This document shows positions 1-7,342 of a DNA stretch of 64,000 nt, in pieces (position 1 is the stretch's first letter; the number at the start of each line of letters is the position of its first letter). Source of the stretch: an uncultured Bacillota bacterium. Lineage in GTDB: Bacteria; Bacillota; Clostridia; Oscillospirales; Oscillospiraceae. Made by a program: the position numbers and the translations under genes. The notes beneath the pieces are model-generated. The model was not told the DNA's origin. It did no database searches and saw only the letters and a program-made list of their open reading frames with translations. The stretch is from positions 1 to 64,000 of the forward strand of contig CANSDP010000001.1 in NCBI GenBank assembly GCA_947645675.1, given 5' to 3'.

Positions 1-646
1 TCCGGAACACCAGGAAGCCCACCACAGCGGTGATGGAGTAGCCCAGGCCGGTGGCAATGGCCGCCCCCTGGATGCCCAGGTCGAACAGGGCAATCAGAAC
101 ATAGTCCAGAATGATGTTGGTCACGCCCCCCGCCACAGTGCAGAGCAGGGACAGGGCGGACTTGTCGGCGGCAATCAGGTAGAGGGAGAAGTTATACATC
201 AACAGGATGGGAATGGTGAACAGCAGGTAGTTGCTCAAATAGGTATGGCAGTAGCCGAACACCGCTGGGGAGAGGTCCATGGACCCCAGCAGAGTGTCCA
301 TGAACGTGTAGCCCAGCAGCATCATTACCGCGCCCACTACTGCGTTGGTGAGAATGAGGAGGGTGAAGTCCTGCCGGGCCTCCTGTTCCTTGTGCTCCCC
401 CATCTTTTTCATCACCACGGCGCTGCCGCCTGTGGCCAGCATCCCGGAGATGGCCGTGATCAGGGCGATGGCCGGGGCGGTGAGGTTGATGGCGGACAGG
501 GCCTCCATGCCAATGAGGTTGGAGACGAACAGCCCGTCCACCATGGTATAGAAGGTGTTGAACACCGTCATGACGATGGTAGGAAAGGCGAAGCGCAGGA
601 TGTTTTTGCCCGTGACGGGCAGGTGATAAGAGTCTGTTTTTTCCAT
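1..646 (-). CDS. MATE family efflux transporter (3' part outside window)
   Basis: Reading leftwards from the ATG at 646, the protein starts MEKTDSYHLPVTGKNILRFA and continues with strongly hydrophobic helices and MATE-like stretches such as TMVDGLFVSNLIG and ALSAINLTAPAIALITAISG. This matches the N-terminal half of MATE (NorM/DinF type) Na+- or H+-driven drug exporters of the inner membrane. About 215 codons are present. The C-terminal half lies beyond the left edge. A GAAAGGAG ribosome site lies just upstream of the start. The gene is divergent from the nitrilase; the MerR regulator at 1838 could control either, but this is only proximity. The substrate cannot be read from sequence. Confidence 0.9.
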   Translation of the reverse strand, partial: MEKTDSYHLPVTGKNILRFAFPTIVMTVFNTFYTMVDGLFVSNLIGMEALSAINLTAPAIALITAISGMLATGGSAVVMKKMGEHKEQEARQDFTLLILTNAVVGAVMMLLGYTFMDTLLGSMDLSPAVFGYCHTYLSNYLLFTIPILLMYNFSLYLIAADKSALSLLCTVAGGVTNIILDYVLIALFDLGIQGAAIATGLGYSITAVVGFLVFR

Positions 647-693
647 GATGTGCTCCTTTCAGTTTTGTGGTTGAAAAGTTTTATAAAATCGGC

Positions 694-722
694 TTGCGTT
701 ACTTTAAAGCCAATGCTATAAT
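694..722 (+). promoter_or_regulatory. Sigma-A promoter for the nitrilase gene
   Basis: TTGCGT at 694-699 and a perfect TATAAT at 717-722 are separated by 17 bases. The -10 lies 38 bases before the nitrilase ATG at 760. Confidence 0.6.
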
Positions 723-759
723 CGCCCTGATAAATCGGATTTGTGGAGGAGATCCTACT

Positions 760-1680
760 ATGAAAGACATCAATCCAATTTGCAGAATCGCGTTGGTACA
801 GGCAGAGCCTATACTGTTCGATAAAAAATCATCACTTGCGAAAGCGCTTGCATACATTGAAGAAAGCGCGTCCAAAAAGTCGGATTTAATCGTTTTCCCG
901 GAGCTTTTTATCCCCGGCTATCCGATTGGAATGAACTTTGGCTTCAGTATGGGCAAGCGGACAGAAGCCGGGCGCTCCGATTGGAAACGCTATTACGATA
1001 CCTCCGTTGTCGTGGGCGATGTGGAATTTCAGGCACTTGCCGATGCGGCAAAAAAAACAGGCGCTTATATCAGCCTTGGTTTTTCGGAGCGTGATGCGGT
1101 CAGCGGAACGCTTTATAACAGCAATGTCATTTTTGAGCCAGATGGCGCGTATCAGGTGCATCGCAAGCTCAAGCCGACAGGCTCCGAACGAGTGGTCTGG
1201 GGCGACGCCAACAAGGGCTATTTCCCCGTCACACAAACGCCGTGGGGCCCCATCGGCAGTTTGATCTGCTGGGAAAGCTACATGCCGCTTGCGCGGGTCG
1301 CGCTCTATCAAAAGGGCGTTACGATCTATATTTCACCGAACACAAACGACAATCCAGAATGGCAGGCGACAATCCGGCACATTGCTGTCGAGGGTAAATG
1401 TTATTTTATCAACGCGGACATGATTGTAAGGAAAGCCTCTTATCCTTCTGATCTGAATGAAGTGGAGTCGATTTCCCGGCTGCCGGAAACGGTGTGCCGA
1501 GGCGGAAGCTGTATCGTGGACCCCTATGGTCATTATGTGACGGAGCCAATCTGGGATAAGGAGACGGTCATTTATGCGGAGCTCGATATGAATCTTCCAG
1601 CGTCCTGTAAAATGGAGCACGATGCGGTGGGGCACTATGCGAGGCCCGATGTGCTGGAACTGAAGGTCAACGAACGATAG
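760..1680 (+). CDS. Nitrilase / carbon-nitrogen hydrolase family protein
   Basis: A protein of 306 residues with the nitrilase-superfamily Glu-Lys-Cys triad: Glu in FPELFIPGYPIG (about residue 48), Lys in HRKLKPTGSERVVWG (about 132) and Cys in ICWESYMPLARVALY (about 167). The CWE-x-YMPL context and the length fit branch 1 true nitrilases, which turn nitriles into carboxylate and ammonia in the cytosol; the substrate is unknown. The frame is open further upstream, but the ATG at 760 follows a GGAGGA box at 746-751 and lies behind a clear promoter, so it was chosen. Codon choice is visibly less GC-rich than in most neighbours, which hints at acquisition by transfer. An amidase of the same fold is the main alternative. 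Confidence 0.85.
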   Translation: MKDINPICRIALVQAEPILFDKKSSLAKALAYIEESASKKSDLIVFPELFIPGYPIGMNFGFSMGKRTEAGRSDWKRYYDTSVVVGDVEFQALADAAKKTGAYISLGFSERDAVSGTLYNSNVIFEPDGAYQVHRKLKPTGSERVVWGDANKGYFPVTQTPWGPIGSLICWESYMPLARVALYQKGVTIYISPNTNDNPEWQATIRHIAVEGKCYFINADMIVRKASYPSDLNEVESISRLPETVCRGGSCIVDPYGHYVTEPIWDKETVIYAELDMNLPASCKMEHDAVGHYARPDVLELKVNER

Positions 1681-1837
1681 AAATTCTGACTCTGCAGCTT
1701 TCAATTTATCGGGGGACTGCCTGGAACGGCGGTTCCCCGTATTTTTGTATTTGACAGGCTCTTTGTCAGAGAGTATGATAAACCATGTGGCCGCCACGCG
1801 GTCAAGGGGTATTTTGTAATTTGGGGAGGAAATTTTT

Positions 1838-2704
1838 ATGGAGCGGAAAAAAGGCTGGCTGACTTCGGGAGCCTTTGCAGCTCTATGCGGTACAACCAAG
1901 GAGACCCTGCGGCACTATAAGGACATCAGCCTCCTCTCCCCGGCCCATCAGGGGGACAACGGCTATTTCTACTACGACGTGGAGCAGTTCTACGATTTTT
2001 ACGCCATCGCCATCTTCCGCCAGACAGGGACGCCCCTGGAGGAGGTCCGCCGCTGCCTGCGGGGGCGGGACGCCGCCCAGACGCTGGCGCTTCTGCGGGA
2101 GCAGCGGGGCCGTTTGGAGGCGGAGCGGCAGAAGCTGGAGCACATGGACTTCGTGCTGTCCAGTGCGCTGCGTAACCTGGAGTTCGGCCCGGTTTCGGAT
2201 ATGACCCCCCAGACCGCGTGGTTTGAGCGGGAACATCTGCTGGCTCTCCCGGTGGAGGAGCTGGAGGGTCTGATGGCCCCAACAGCCAGCGAGGACGAGA
2301 TGCTGATCGCCGTGCTGGAGCGGTGCCAGGAGCTGTGCGGACAGTATGGGATACAGACGGATTTCCAGCTGGGGGCCATCCACCGGCCAGGAGAAGAGGG
2401 CGGGCCAGGTACCATCAGCCATCTCTACACCCGTATCAAAGAGAAAGCGGACTTTCCCTATTACATGGAAAAGCCCGCCGGGCACTATTTATATCTCTGC
2501 TGCCGGGGCCGCTGGGACATTTCTGAGGGCTATGCTGTCCTCAAAAACTATATCCTGGAGCAAGGCTTAAAAGTTACAGGGAGCTTTTACGCCTGCGATT
2601 TGGCAGGGTTCATCCTCAACTCGGTGGAGAAAAACGCGGCGTCCATGATTTCCGCGCGGCGATTGGACGGTTCCGCAAGCTATAGCAGTATTCAAAAATA
2701 CTGA
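1838..2704 (+). CDS. MerR family transcriptional regulator with C-terminal effector domain
   Basis: A 288-residue protein. Residues about 8-75 form a MerR winged helix-turn-helix (TSGAFAALCGTTKETLRHY, then the wing and FRQTGTPLEEVRRCL). A coiled-coil linker follows at about 85-110, and then a GyrI/BmrR-like ligand-binding region of about 150 residues. Such proteins are dimeric and activate drug-efflux or stress genes on binding a ligand. GGGGAGGA precedes the ATG. The last codons (YSSIQKY and the TGA) lie inside a 55-bp direct repeat that recurs at 4696, so the natural C-terminus may have been replaced when the mobile scar formed. The MATE gene nearby is a plausible target, by inference only. 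Confidence 0.88.
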   Translation: MERKKGWLTSGAFAALCGTTKETLRHYKDISLLSPAHQGDNGYFYYDVEQFYDFYAIAIFRQTGTPLEEVRRCLRGRDAAQTLALLREQRGRLEAERQKLEHMDFVLSSALRNLEFGPVSDMTPQTAWFEREHLLALPVEELEGLMAPTASEDEMLIAVLERCQELCGQYGIQTDFQLGAIHRPGEEGGPGTISHLYTRIKEKADFPYYMEKPAGHYLYLCCRGRWDISEGYAVLKNYILEQGLKVTGSFYACDLAGFILNSVEKNAASMISARRLDGSASYSSIQKY

Positions 2705-2734
2705 CAATAGATGCTGAGTTTATTTTTGTTTCCA
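2680..2734 (+). repeat. 55-bp direct repeat, left copy
   Basis: This stretch recurs at 4696-4750 with two mismatches in 55 (A/G and A/C in the first half). The left copy covers the last eight codons of the MerR gene. The two copies bracket about 2 kb containing a serine recombinase, a phage structural gene, a flagellin fragment and a transposase fragment, so they probably mark the limits or a recombination scar of a former mobile element. Confidence 0.85.
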
Positions 2735-2783
2735 GCCCGTATCCGGCAAAGGAGGCGTTTAGCGCGCTGACGGAATAATCTCG

Positions 2784-2897
2784 CTGAACCAGGATGCTGT
2801 TCTTGATGCAGCACATCATTTCCTCGGCCACGTTGGTGTCGCGGATGGTGGACTCGGCGTCCTCACGGGTGGCAATGCTCAGGCCGGCAGTGCCAAT
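2784..2897 (-). pseudogene. Flagellin C-terminal fragment
   Basis: On the minus strand this stretch reads GLSIATREDAES followed by TIRDTNVAEEMM and IKNSILVQ. The second and third parts look like the C-terminal D0 helix of bacterial flagellins (consensus ESRIRDTDMAxEMM...NILxQ). GLSIA may be left over from the flagellin N-terminal region, which would imply an internal deletion. An in-frame TAA lies just upstream, and the normal end after NILVQ is replaced by unrelated sequence. There is no start codon. No other flagellar gene lies in the window. Confidence 0.5.
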
Positions 2898-2951
2898 TTA
2901 GGGGCTGAAGTATGGAAATAGACTGCCGATATGTAATATTGAAACGGCAAT

Positions 2952-2994
2952 AAAAGCGCGGCCAGGTTGTATACAATCTGGCCGCGCTTTTTGT
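2952..2994. terminator. Long near-perfect palindrome, probable bidirectional terminator
   Basis: AAAGCGCGGCCAG pairs with CTGGCCGCGCTTT around a central TTGTATACAA, which is itself palindromic. Runs of A and T on the two sides allow termination in both directions. Because it lies upstream of the recombinase gene, a recombinase-binding site is an alternative reading. Confidence 0.6.
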
Positions 2995-3132
2995 CGTATT
3001 CTGTGCAGCAAATATCCTGAAGCACATATTTTTTATATATTTATTGCCGAAAACCCGTTGAAAACCTGTTCCGTGCACCTCAATACACCGTATAATATTT
3101 GTCGTCCCCAAGAAAAAGAGAGGAGGATCGGG

Positions 3133-3762
3133 ATGTCAAGTATGATGTACGGCTATGCCCGCGTATCCACCCGCAGCCAAAAAGAGGACAGGCAGGTGGC
3201 AGCACTTCAGGAGTTTGGAGTGAACCTGGAGCAAATCACGGTAGAAAAGCAGTCGGGGAAAAACTTTGACCGGCCGCTGTACCAGCGATTGGTTCAGGTG
3301 CTCCAGTCCGGAGATGTGTTGGTGGTCAAAAGTATTGACCGGCTGGGGCGGAATTATAAGGAGATTTTAGAGCAGTGGAGCTATATCACAAAGACCCAGG
3401 GCGCGGCTATCGTCGTGCTGGACATGCCGCTGCTGGACACCCGGGAGGGCCGGGACCTGACCGGAACGCTGGTTGCGGACATTGTGCTCCAGCTTTTGAG
3501 CTATGTAGCTCAGACAGAGCGGGAATTTATCCATCAGCGTCAGGCGGAGGGCATTGCGGCCGCTCTGGAGCGAGGCGTTCGCTTTGGCCCCGACCGAATC
3601 CCCATGCCGGAGGAATTTGAGGAGCTGGCGGAGGACTGGTGGAATGGATACGTCACCGCTACCGACGCCGGAAAAATGCTGGGCATCTCCCGAAAAACCT
3701 TCACCCGCCGGGCAACGGAGTGGGGAGCCGGCCGGGGGCTCACAAAACAGGTAATCTGCTGA
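3133..3762 (+). CDS. Serine recombinase (resolvase/invertase family)
   Basis: A 209-residue protein with the N-terminal resolvase catalytic domain: YGYARVSTRSQKEDRQ carries the active-site Ser, and IDRLGRNYKEILEQW and AQTEREFIHQRQAEGI carry the conserved Arg residues. A short C-terminal helix-turn-helix (TDAGKMLGISRKTFTRRA, about 175-195) binds DNA. The length fits small resolvases/invertases rather than the large serine integrases. The frame is open from 3058, but the ATG at 3133 follows AGGAGGA at 3121-3127 and a TATAAT at 3091. It probably resolved or inverted the element whose remains surround it (repeats at 2680 and 4696). Confidence 0.92.
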   Translation: MSSMMYGYARVSTRSQKEDRQVAALQEFGVNLEQITVEKQSGKNFDRPLYQRLVQVLQSGDVLVVKSIDRLGRNYKEILEQWSYITKTQGAAIVVLDMPLLDTREGRDLTGTLVADIVLQLLSYVAQTEREFIHQRQAEGIAAALERGVRFGPDRIPMPEEFEELAEDWWNGYVTATDAGKMLGISRKTFTRRATEWGAGRGLTKQVIC

Positions 3763-3927
3763 GAGGCAAGGGGCAGAACCATAAAACACCAAATCCAGAC
3801 CGGACAGGAGCCCGCTTGTTCTCATGAGATCATCCTCCATAATCAATGCGGGCCATTGGTGTATGGAGACGTACAACTTTTCCGCCATTCGCTTCAAGGG
3901 CAGAGGACATAGAAGGGAGTGAAAAGA

Positions 3928-4464
3928 TTGTTCGTATTTTACGCAAATAAAAATCTTCTGACCGTCCATCAGAAGGAGCCCATCACCAGCGGTTCAGCCA
4001 ATACCTACCGGGTCCAGTTTGAGTTTTCCCCGGATTGGGACGGGATGACCCGGACGGCCTGTTTCCGGTCCGGGGGATCGACCGTCTCGGTGCTGCTGGA
4101 CGAGACTGGCCAGTGCGTCGTTCCCTGGGAGGTCACCGGACCGTGCGACAGCGGCAAGCGCCTGTTCGCCGGGGTCTGCGGCTCAGACATCTCCGGGACG
4201 GTCCTGCCCACAGTTTGGGCGGACTGCGGCGTGATCCAGCCGGGGGTATCCGGCGAAAGCGCCGCCAAGCCGCCCACGCCCGGGCCGCTGGAGACCGTCA
4301 TGAAAAGCAAGGCCGACGGCCTCTCTCTGGACGGGCGGGCCCTGCGCCTGCTTTCCGGCGACCGGGAGCTGGCGGCGGTCGCTCTGCCCGACGGCCCAAG
4401 CAGCGAGCTGATCGCCACCGAGGAGGACGTATCCCAAATGCTCAACGACGTTTTTACCTATTAG
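3928..4464 (+). CDS. Phage structural (baseplate/fibre-like) protein, prophage remnant
   Basis: A protein of about 178 residues. The N-terminal part (FVFYANKNLLTVHQKEPITS, then VQFEFSPDWDGMTRTACF) resembles small tail/baseplate or head-fibre proteins found in Firmicute prophages, where a beta-rich domain precedes a Pro-rich linker (KPPTPGPLE, about 112-122) and a C-terminal tail. Either GTG 3919 or TTG 3928 could start it. The GAAGGGAG box ends at about 3919, so TTG 3928 has the better spacing. No other phage morphogenesis gene is nearby, so this is an orphan inside the mobile scar. The family is recognised by pattern only. Confidence 0.55.
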   Translation: MFVFYANKNLLTVHQKEPITSGSANTYRVQFEFSPDWDGMTRTACFRSGGSTVSVLLDETGQCVVPWEVTGPCDSGKRLFAGVCGSDISGTVLPTVWADCGVIQPGVSGESAAKPPTPGPLETVMKSKADGLSLDGRALRLLSGDRELAAVALPDGPSSELIATEEDVSQMLNDVFTY

Positions 4465-4469
4465 ACCGC

Positions 4470-4500
4470 AGGAGGGGGCCGGGATTCCGGCCCCCTCCTC
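4470..4500 (+). terminator. Strong GC hairpin after the phage gene
   Basis: AGGAGGGGGCCGG and CCGGCCCCCTCCT form a near-perfect stem six bases after the stop codon. There is no clear T run, so it may act as a weak terminator or a 3'-end stabiliser. Confidence 0.5.
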
Positions 4501-4723
4501 AGGCTGTCGAAAAAAGATCTGCCGAAGAAGTTCCAGACAGGCCGTTGAACAGAAGAAGATAGAGCAACAACGAAAGCGCGGAAGGGACTTGGGTATTAAG
4601 CCGGTGGGCCTTCCAATTTGCCGGCTTCTTGAGGTTCGTGGCAACGAATTTAAGCCTTACACAATGCCATGCGGAAATCTTGTCCAGAATATGATCTATA
4701 GCAGTGTTCAAAACTACTGACAA
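4499..4723 (-). pseudogene. Transposase C-terminal fragment
   Basis: The minus-strand frame contains ISAWHCVRLKFVATNLKK followed by PANW. This looks like the C-terminal end of DDE transposases of the IS1182 kind (typical pattern: K-x-x-x-W-V-x-LKF-AxMNLKKLA). Only this end remains, without catalytic residues, and the frame runs into the 55-bp repeat on its upstream side. It is called from motif resemblance; a chance frame cannot be excluded. Confidence 0.45.
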
Positions 4724-4750
4724 TAGATGCTGAGTTTATTTTTGTTTCCA
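4696..4750 (+). repeat. 55-bp direct repeat, right copy
   Basis: The copy matches 2680-2734 at 53 of 55 positions. It is followed directly by a CCACCCCCGGAGGGGGTGG hairpin, which the left copy lacks. Together the copies delimit the mobile scar. Confidence 0.85.
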
Positions 4751-4818
4751 CCCCCGGAGGGGGTGGAAACAGTGGCAGCAATTCTGAAGATTGCTATCAT
4801 TTCTGGCCGGATGGACCA

Positions 4819-5244
4819 CTAGATCAAGGTTTTCTCGTTTTCCGCAAAGAGCTTATCGTTGATCTTTGACAACGGCGTGTGGTAAAGGATGCCGTGGCTG
4901 ATGATGGCGTCCCGTTTCAGCCTGGGGTAGATGGGGGCGTAGCCCATCCCCTTCAGAAGAAGCTGGACGTCCTCCAGCCCGGCTTCCAGCCCCACGCACA
5001 GACACAGCAGCCGGTCCCGAGAGGGCTTTCGCCGCCCCGAAAAGACCTGGTGGAGGTAGACCTCGCTCATCCCCGACCGCCGGGCCAGCTCCGACTTAGT
5101 CAGCTCACGGGCTTCATAGAGCTTTGCCAAAACAGCGGTCAAGTCGGTCTCCAGAAAAAACGCCTCGTTTTCCTTGATGTACTGGTCCAGGTCGGCCTGT
5201 TCCATCAGCTCCTGCTTCAGATCGTCGGTGGATTTCTCCCACAT
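4819..5244 (-). CDS. XRE-type helix-turn-helix regulator
   Basis: A 141-residue protein. A helix-turn-helix of the XRE/Cro fold sits at about residues 50-75 (LTKSELARRSGMSEVYLHQV, then FSGRRKPSRD), with a helical C-terminal part of unknown function (LLLKGMGYAPIYPRLKRDAI). The ATG at 5244 was chosen over upstream frame extension because it begins a normal N-terminus (MWEKSTDD). It is divergent from the kinase operon, and an interrupted palindrome at 5280-5305 lies between them, so control of itself and of the kinase operon is likely (inference). A decayed second copy with the same C-terminal motif lies at 10679-10970. Confidence 0.85.
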   Translation of the reverse strand: MWEKSTDDLKQELMEQADLDQYIKENEAFFLETDLTAVLAKLYEARELTKSELARRSGMSEVYLHQVFSGRRKPSRDRLLCLCVGLEAGLEDVQLLLKGMGYAPIYPRLKRDAIISHGILYHTPLSKINDKLFAENEKTLI

Positions 5245-5279
5245 ATTCCGCTCACTCCCTTTACTTCTCTGATTAAAAC

Positions 5280-5305
5280 TGATATAATATATTTGTACTA
5301 TATCA
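5280..5305. promoter_or_regulatory. Candidate operator: TGATATA-N12-TATATCA palindrome
   Basis: Seven-base perfect inverted arms in the divergent region between the XRE gene and the kinase gene. Its AT-rich character and position fit an operator overlapping the regulator's promoter. Confidence 0.45.
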
Positions 5306-5344
5306 AATGTCGGAACCAAATACAATATCCTGGCTGCATAGTAT

Positions 5345-6073
5345 TTGAGTTTTTTTGTGGGGGTGGCCGCCATCTACGCCTGGCTGTCGCAACAACTGGA
5401 TCGTGAATTTGAGGAGTTTCGGCTTTTGAAAGAAAGCCCCCGGGGCAGCGTGGAGCTGATCCGCCACCGCCAGAGCGGCAAACAGTTCATCCTCCGCCGC
5501 TTCACCGGCAACGGGGAGGTCTACCGGAAGCTGCTGGACTGCTCCTGTCCCTGTCTGCCCCTGATCTATGAGGCGGCGGAGCGGGACGGAGAGAATATTG
5601 TCATCGAGGAGTACATCCAGGGGGACACCCTGGACTTCCTGCTCCAGGGCGCTCTGTGCTCCCCGGCGGAGACCAGGCAGATCGTCCGGCAGCTGTGTCA
5701 GGCCCTGTGGGTCCTCCATTCCATGGCCGCTGTCCACCGGGACATCAAGCCGGAAAACGTGATCCTCCGGGGAAATGACGCAGTGCTCATCGACTTCGAC
5801 GCCGCCCGCCTCCACAAGCCGGAGACGGAGGCAGACACTCAGATTTTGGGCACCACCGGCTTTGCCGCCCCGGAGCAGTACGGCCTGGGCCAGTCGGACA
5901 CCCGGACGGATATCTACTCACTGGGTGTGCTGATGAACGTAATGCTCACCGGACAGCATCCCTCCAAAAAACTGGCGGAAGGCCGGCTTGGCCGGGTGAT
6001 TCAGCGGTGCACCCAGGTCAACCCGGCCAAGCGGTATAAGGACGTAATGAATCTGGCGGAGGCGCTGTCATGA
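5345..6073 (+). CDS. Hanks-type serine/threonine protein kinase
   Basis: About 240 residues with eukaryotic-like kinase signatures: a Lys-containing small lobe (SGKQFILRRF), catalytic loop HRDIKPENVI, the metal site as IDFDAARL (DFD instead of DFG), activation-segment end TTGFAAPEQYG and DIYSLGVLMNVML. It ends soon after the kinase fold, with no membrane segment or PASTA repeats, so it is a soluble cytosolic kinase. The start is uncertain: TTG 5345 or GTG 5357/5363 are possible and no clean ribosome site decides. The stop overlaps the next ATG by four bases (ATGA), showing translational coupling to the two zinc-ribbon proteins, which are the likely partners or substrates. Confidence 0.9.
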   Translation: MSFFVGVAAIYAWLSQQLDREFEEFRLLKESPRGSVELIRHRQSGKQFILRRFTGNGEVYRKLLDCSCPCLPLIYEAAERDGENIVIEEYIQGDTLDFLLQGALCSPAETRQIVRQLCQALWVLHSMAAVHRDIKPENVILRGNDAVLIDFDAARLHKPETEADTQILGTTGFAAPEQYGLGQSDTRTDIYSLGVLMNVMLTGQHPSKKLAEGRLGRVIQRCTQVNPAKRYKDVMNLAEALS

Positions 6074-7326
6074 ACCAGCAGAAAACCTGTCCCTACTGTG
6101 GAGCCCAGCTTCCGGATGCGGCCTGCTTCTGCCCCCACTGTGCACAGGATATCAGCGAGCGCAAGAAGATATGCCCCCCTCGGCGTATGCCGAGGAGGGC
6201 GCTATATAATGCCCTGATAGTCTTTTTTGTCCTGGCTGTAGCCCTGGCGGCCTGGAGCTATATCAGACCCAAGGTTTACGACAACGGCACTGCCGAGGTG
6301 ATCTATACCGACAGCGACGGCTCCTACCAGCTGCTGCTCAACCACTTCGGGGACCGCTTCCAGCCCATGACCGACTACACCGAGGAGGTGGAGGAGGGGA
6401 CCACCTCAAACAAGCCCTCCCGGCTGTTCATTAACCATGTGGAAACCGGCGTAAACGCCAAGGAGGCCTTTCTCCGCAAGGTGGAGGCCATCACCGTGGA
6501 GCTTCTCCAGGGCGGCGACAGCCCGGAGCCCTGGCAGTACACCCAGCCCCAGGCCTCGGACTACGACCTGGAGGCCGCCGCCCGAAGCATTTTGACCTAC
6601 ACCGACCGCAGCGGCGACATGGAGCTGCGCTGGAATATCCGCATGCAAAACGGCGACACCATCCGCCTGTACCAGCGGATGGCGTTGGGGGTGGTTCCCA
6701 CCCGGCACTTCTACCCGGAGGACGTACCCATGGACACCATGGAGGACCTCCAGGCCCTGGTGGACGAAATCAACGGGACCATCACCTCCGATGTGATTGT
6801 CTACATCCATCTGCCCGCCGTCACCTATGAGGGGAGCTTGGTGCTGGAGGAGCGGTCCATGAACCTTATCGGCAGCGAGGGCCCGGACGGGGCACGCACC
6901 ACCTTCACCGGCACCCTTCAGGCCACCGCCCAGAATGGCTACATCTGCCAATTTCAAAACCTGTGCTTCACGGGAGACGGCGAGGGGGTGGGGGTGTCCG
7001 CCTCCGCCCAGATCAACTTCTCTGACTGCCAGTTTGCCGGGTGGCGCACCGGCGTGCTGTGCTATGGCGATTCCTGGGTGAACATCAAAGACAGCGTCTT
7101 TGAGGACAACGCCGTAGGCTTCCACTTCAACTCCACCAGCGACAACCGAAACGACCACATGTACAGCGGCAACCTGTTCCGGCGCAACGACACGGCTGTC
7201 CTGCTGGAGAGCGTCCCCGGCGACCAGGCATTGTACTTCGAGGGCACCCGCTTCTCCCGCAACGGCGCGGACATCGACAACCGCTGCGGACATGAGGTGA
7301 GCATCGCCGCCGCTATCTTTGAGTAG
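6070..7326 (+). CDS. Zinc-ribbon, single-pass membrane, right-handed beta-helix protein (paralogue 1)
   Basis: A 418-residue protein. Residues 6-28 form a two-knuckle zinc ribbon (CPYCGAQLP...CFCPHCAQDI). A membrane helix follows at about 44-66 (ALIVFFVLAVALAAW), and then a long outside part. From about residue 240 it has short hydrophobic-polar repeats typical of a parallel beta-helix (VYIHLPAVTYEGSLVL, NIKDSVFEDNAVGFHF, YSGNLFRRNDTAVLL). A cytosolic ribbon with an external beta-helix suggests a transmembrane sensor or a kinase target. It is coupled to the kinase upstream and followed by a paralogue. Its specific function is unknown. Confidence 0.8.
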   Translation: MNQQKTCPYCGAQLPDAACFCPHCAQDISERKKICPPRRMPRRALYNALIVFFVLAVALAAWSYIRPKVYDNGTAEVIYTDSDGSYQLLLNHFGDRFQPMTDYTEEVEEGTTSNKPSRLFINHVETGVNAKEAFLRKVEAITVELLQGGDSPEPWQYTQPQASDYDLEAAARSILTYTDRSGDMELRWNIRMQNGDTIRLYQRMALGVVPTRHFYPEDVPMDTMEDLQALVDEINGTITSDVIVYIHLPAVTYEGSLVLEERSMNLIGSEGPDGARTTFTGTLQATAQNGYICQFQNLCFTGDGEGVGVSASAQINFSDCQFAGWRTGVLCYGDSWVNIKDSVFEDNAVGFHFNSTSDNRNDHMYSGNLFRRNDTAVLLESVPGDQALYFEGTRFSRNGADIDNRCGHEVSIAAAIFE

Positions 7327-7342
7327 AGAGGATATATCAACC

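Noticed and set aside
2680-4750. Complete integrated prophage or integrative element
   Set aside because: Only one phage structural gene, a small resolvase and fragments are present; no integrase, capsid, terminase or tRNA attachment site was seen, so it is called a scar.
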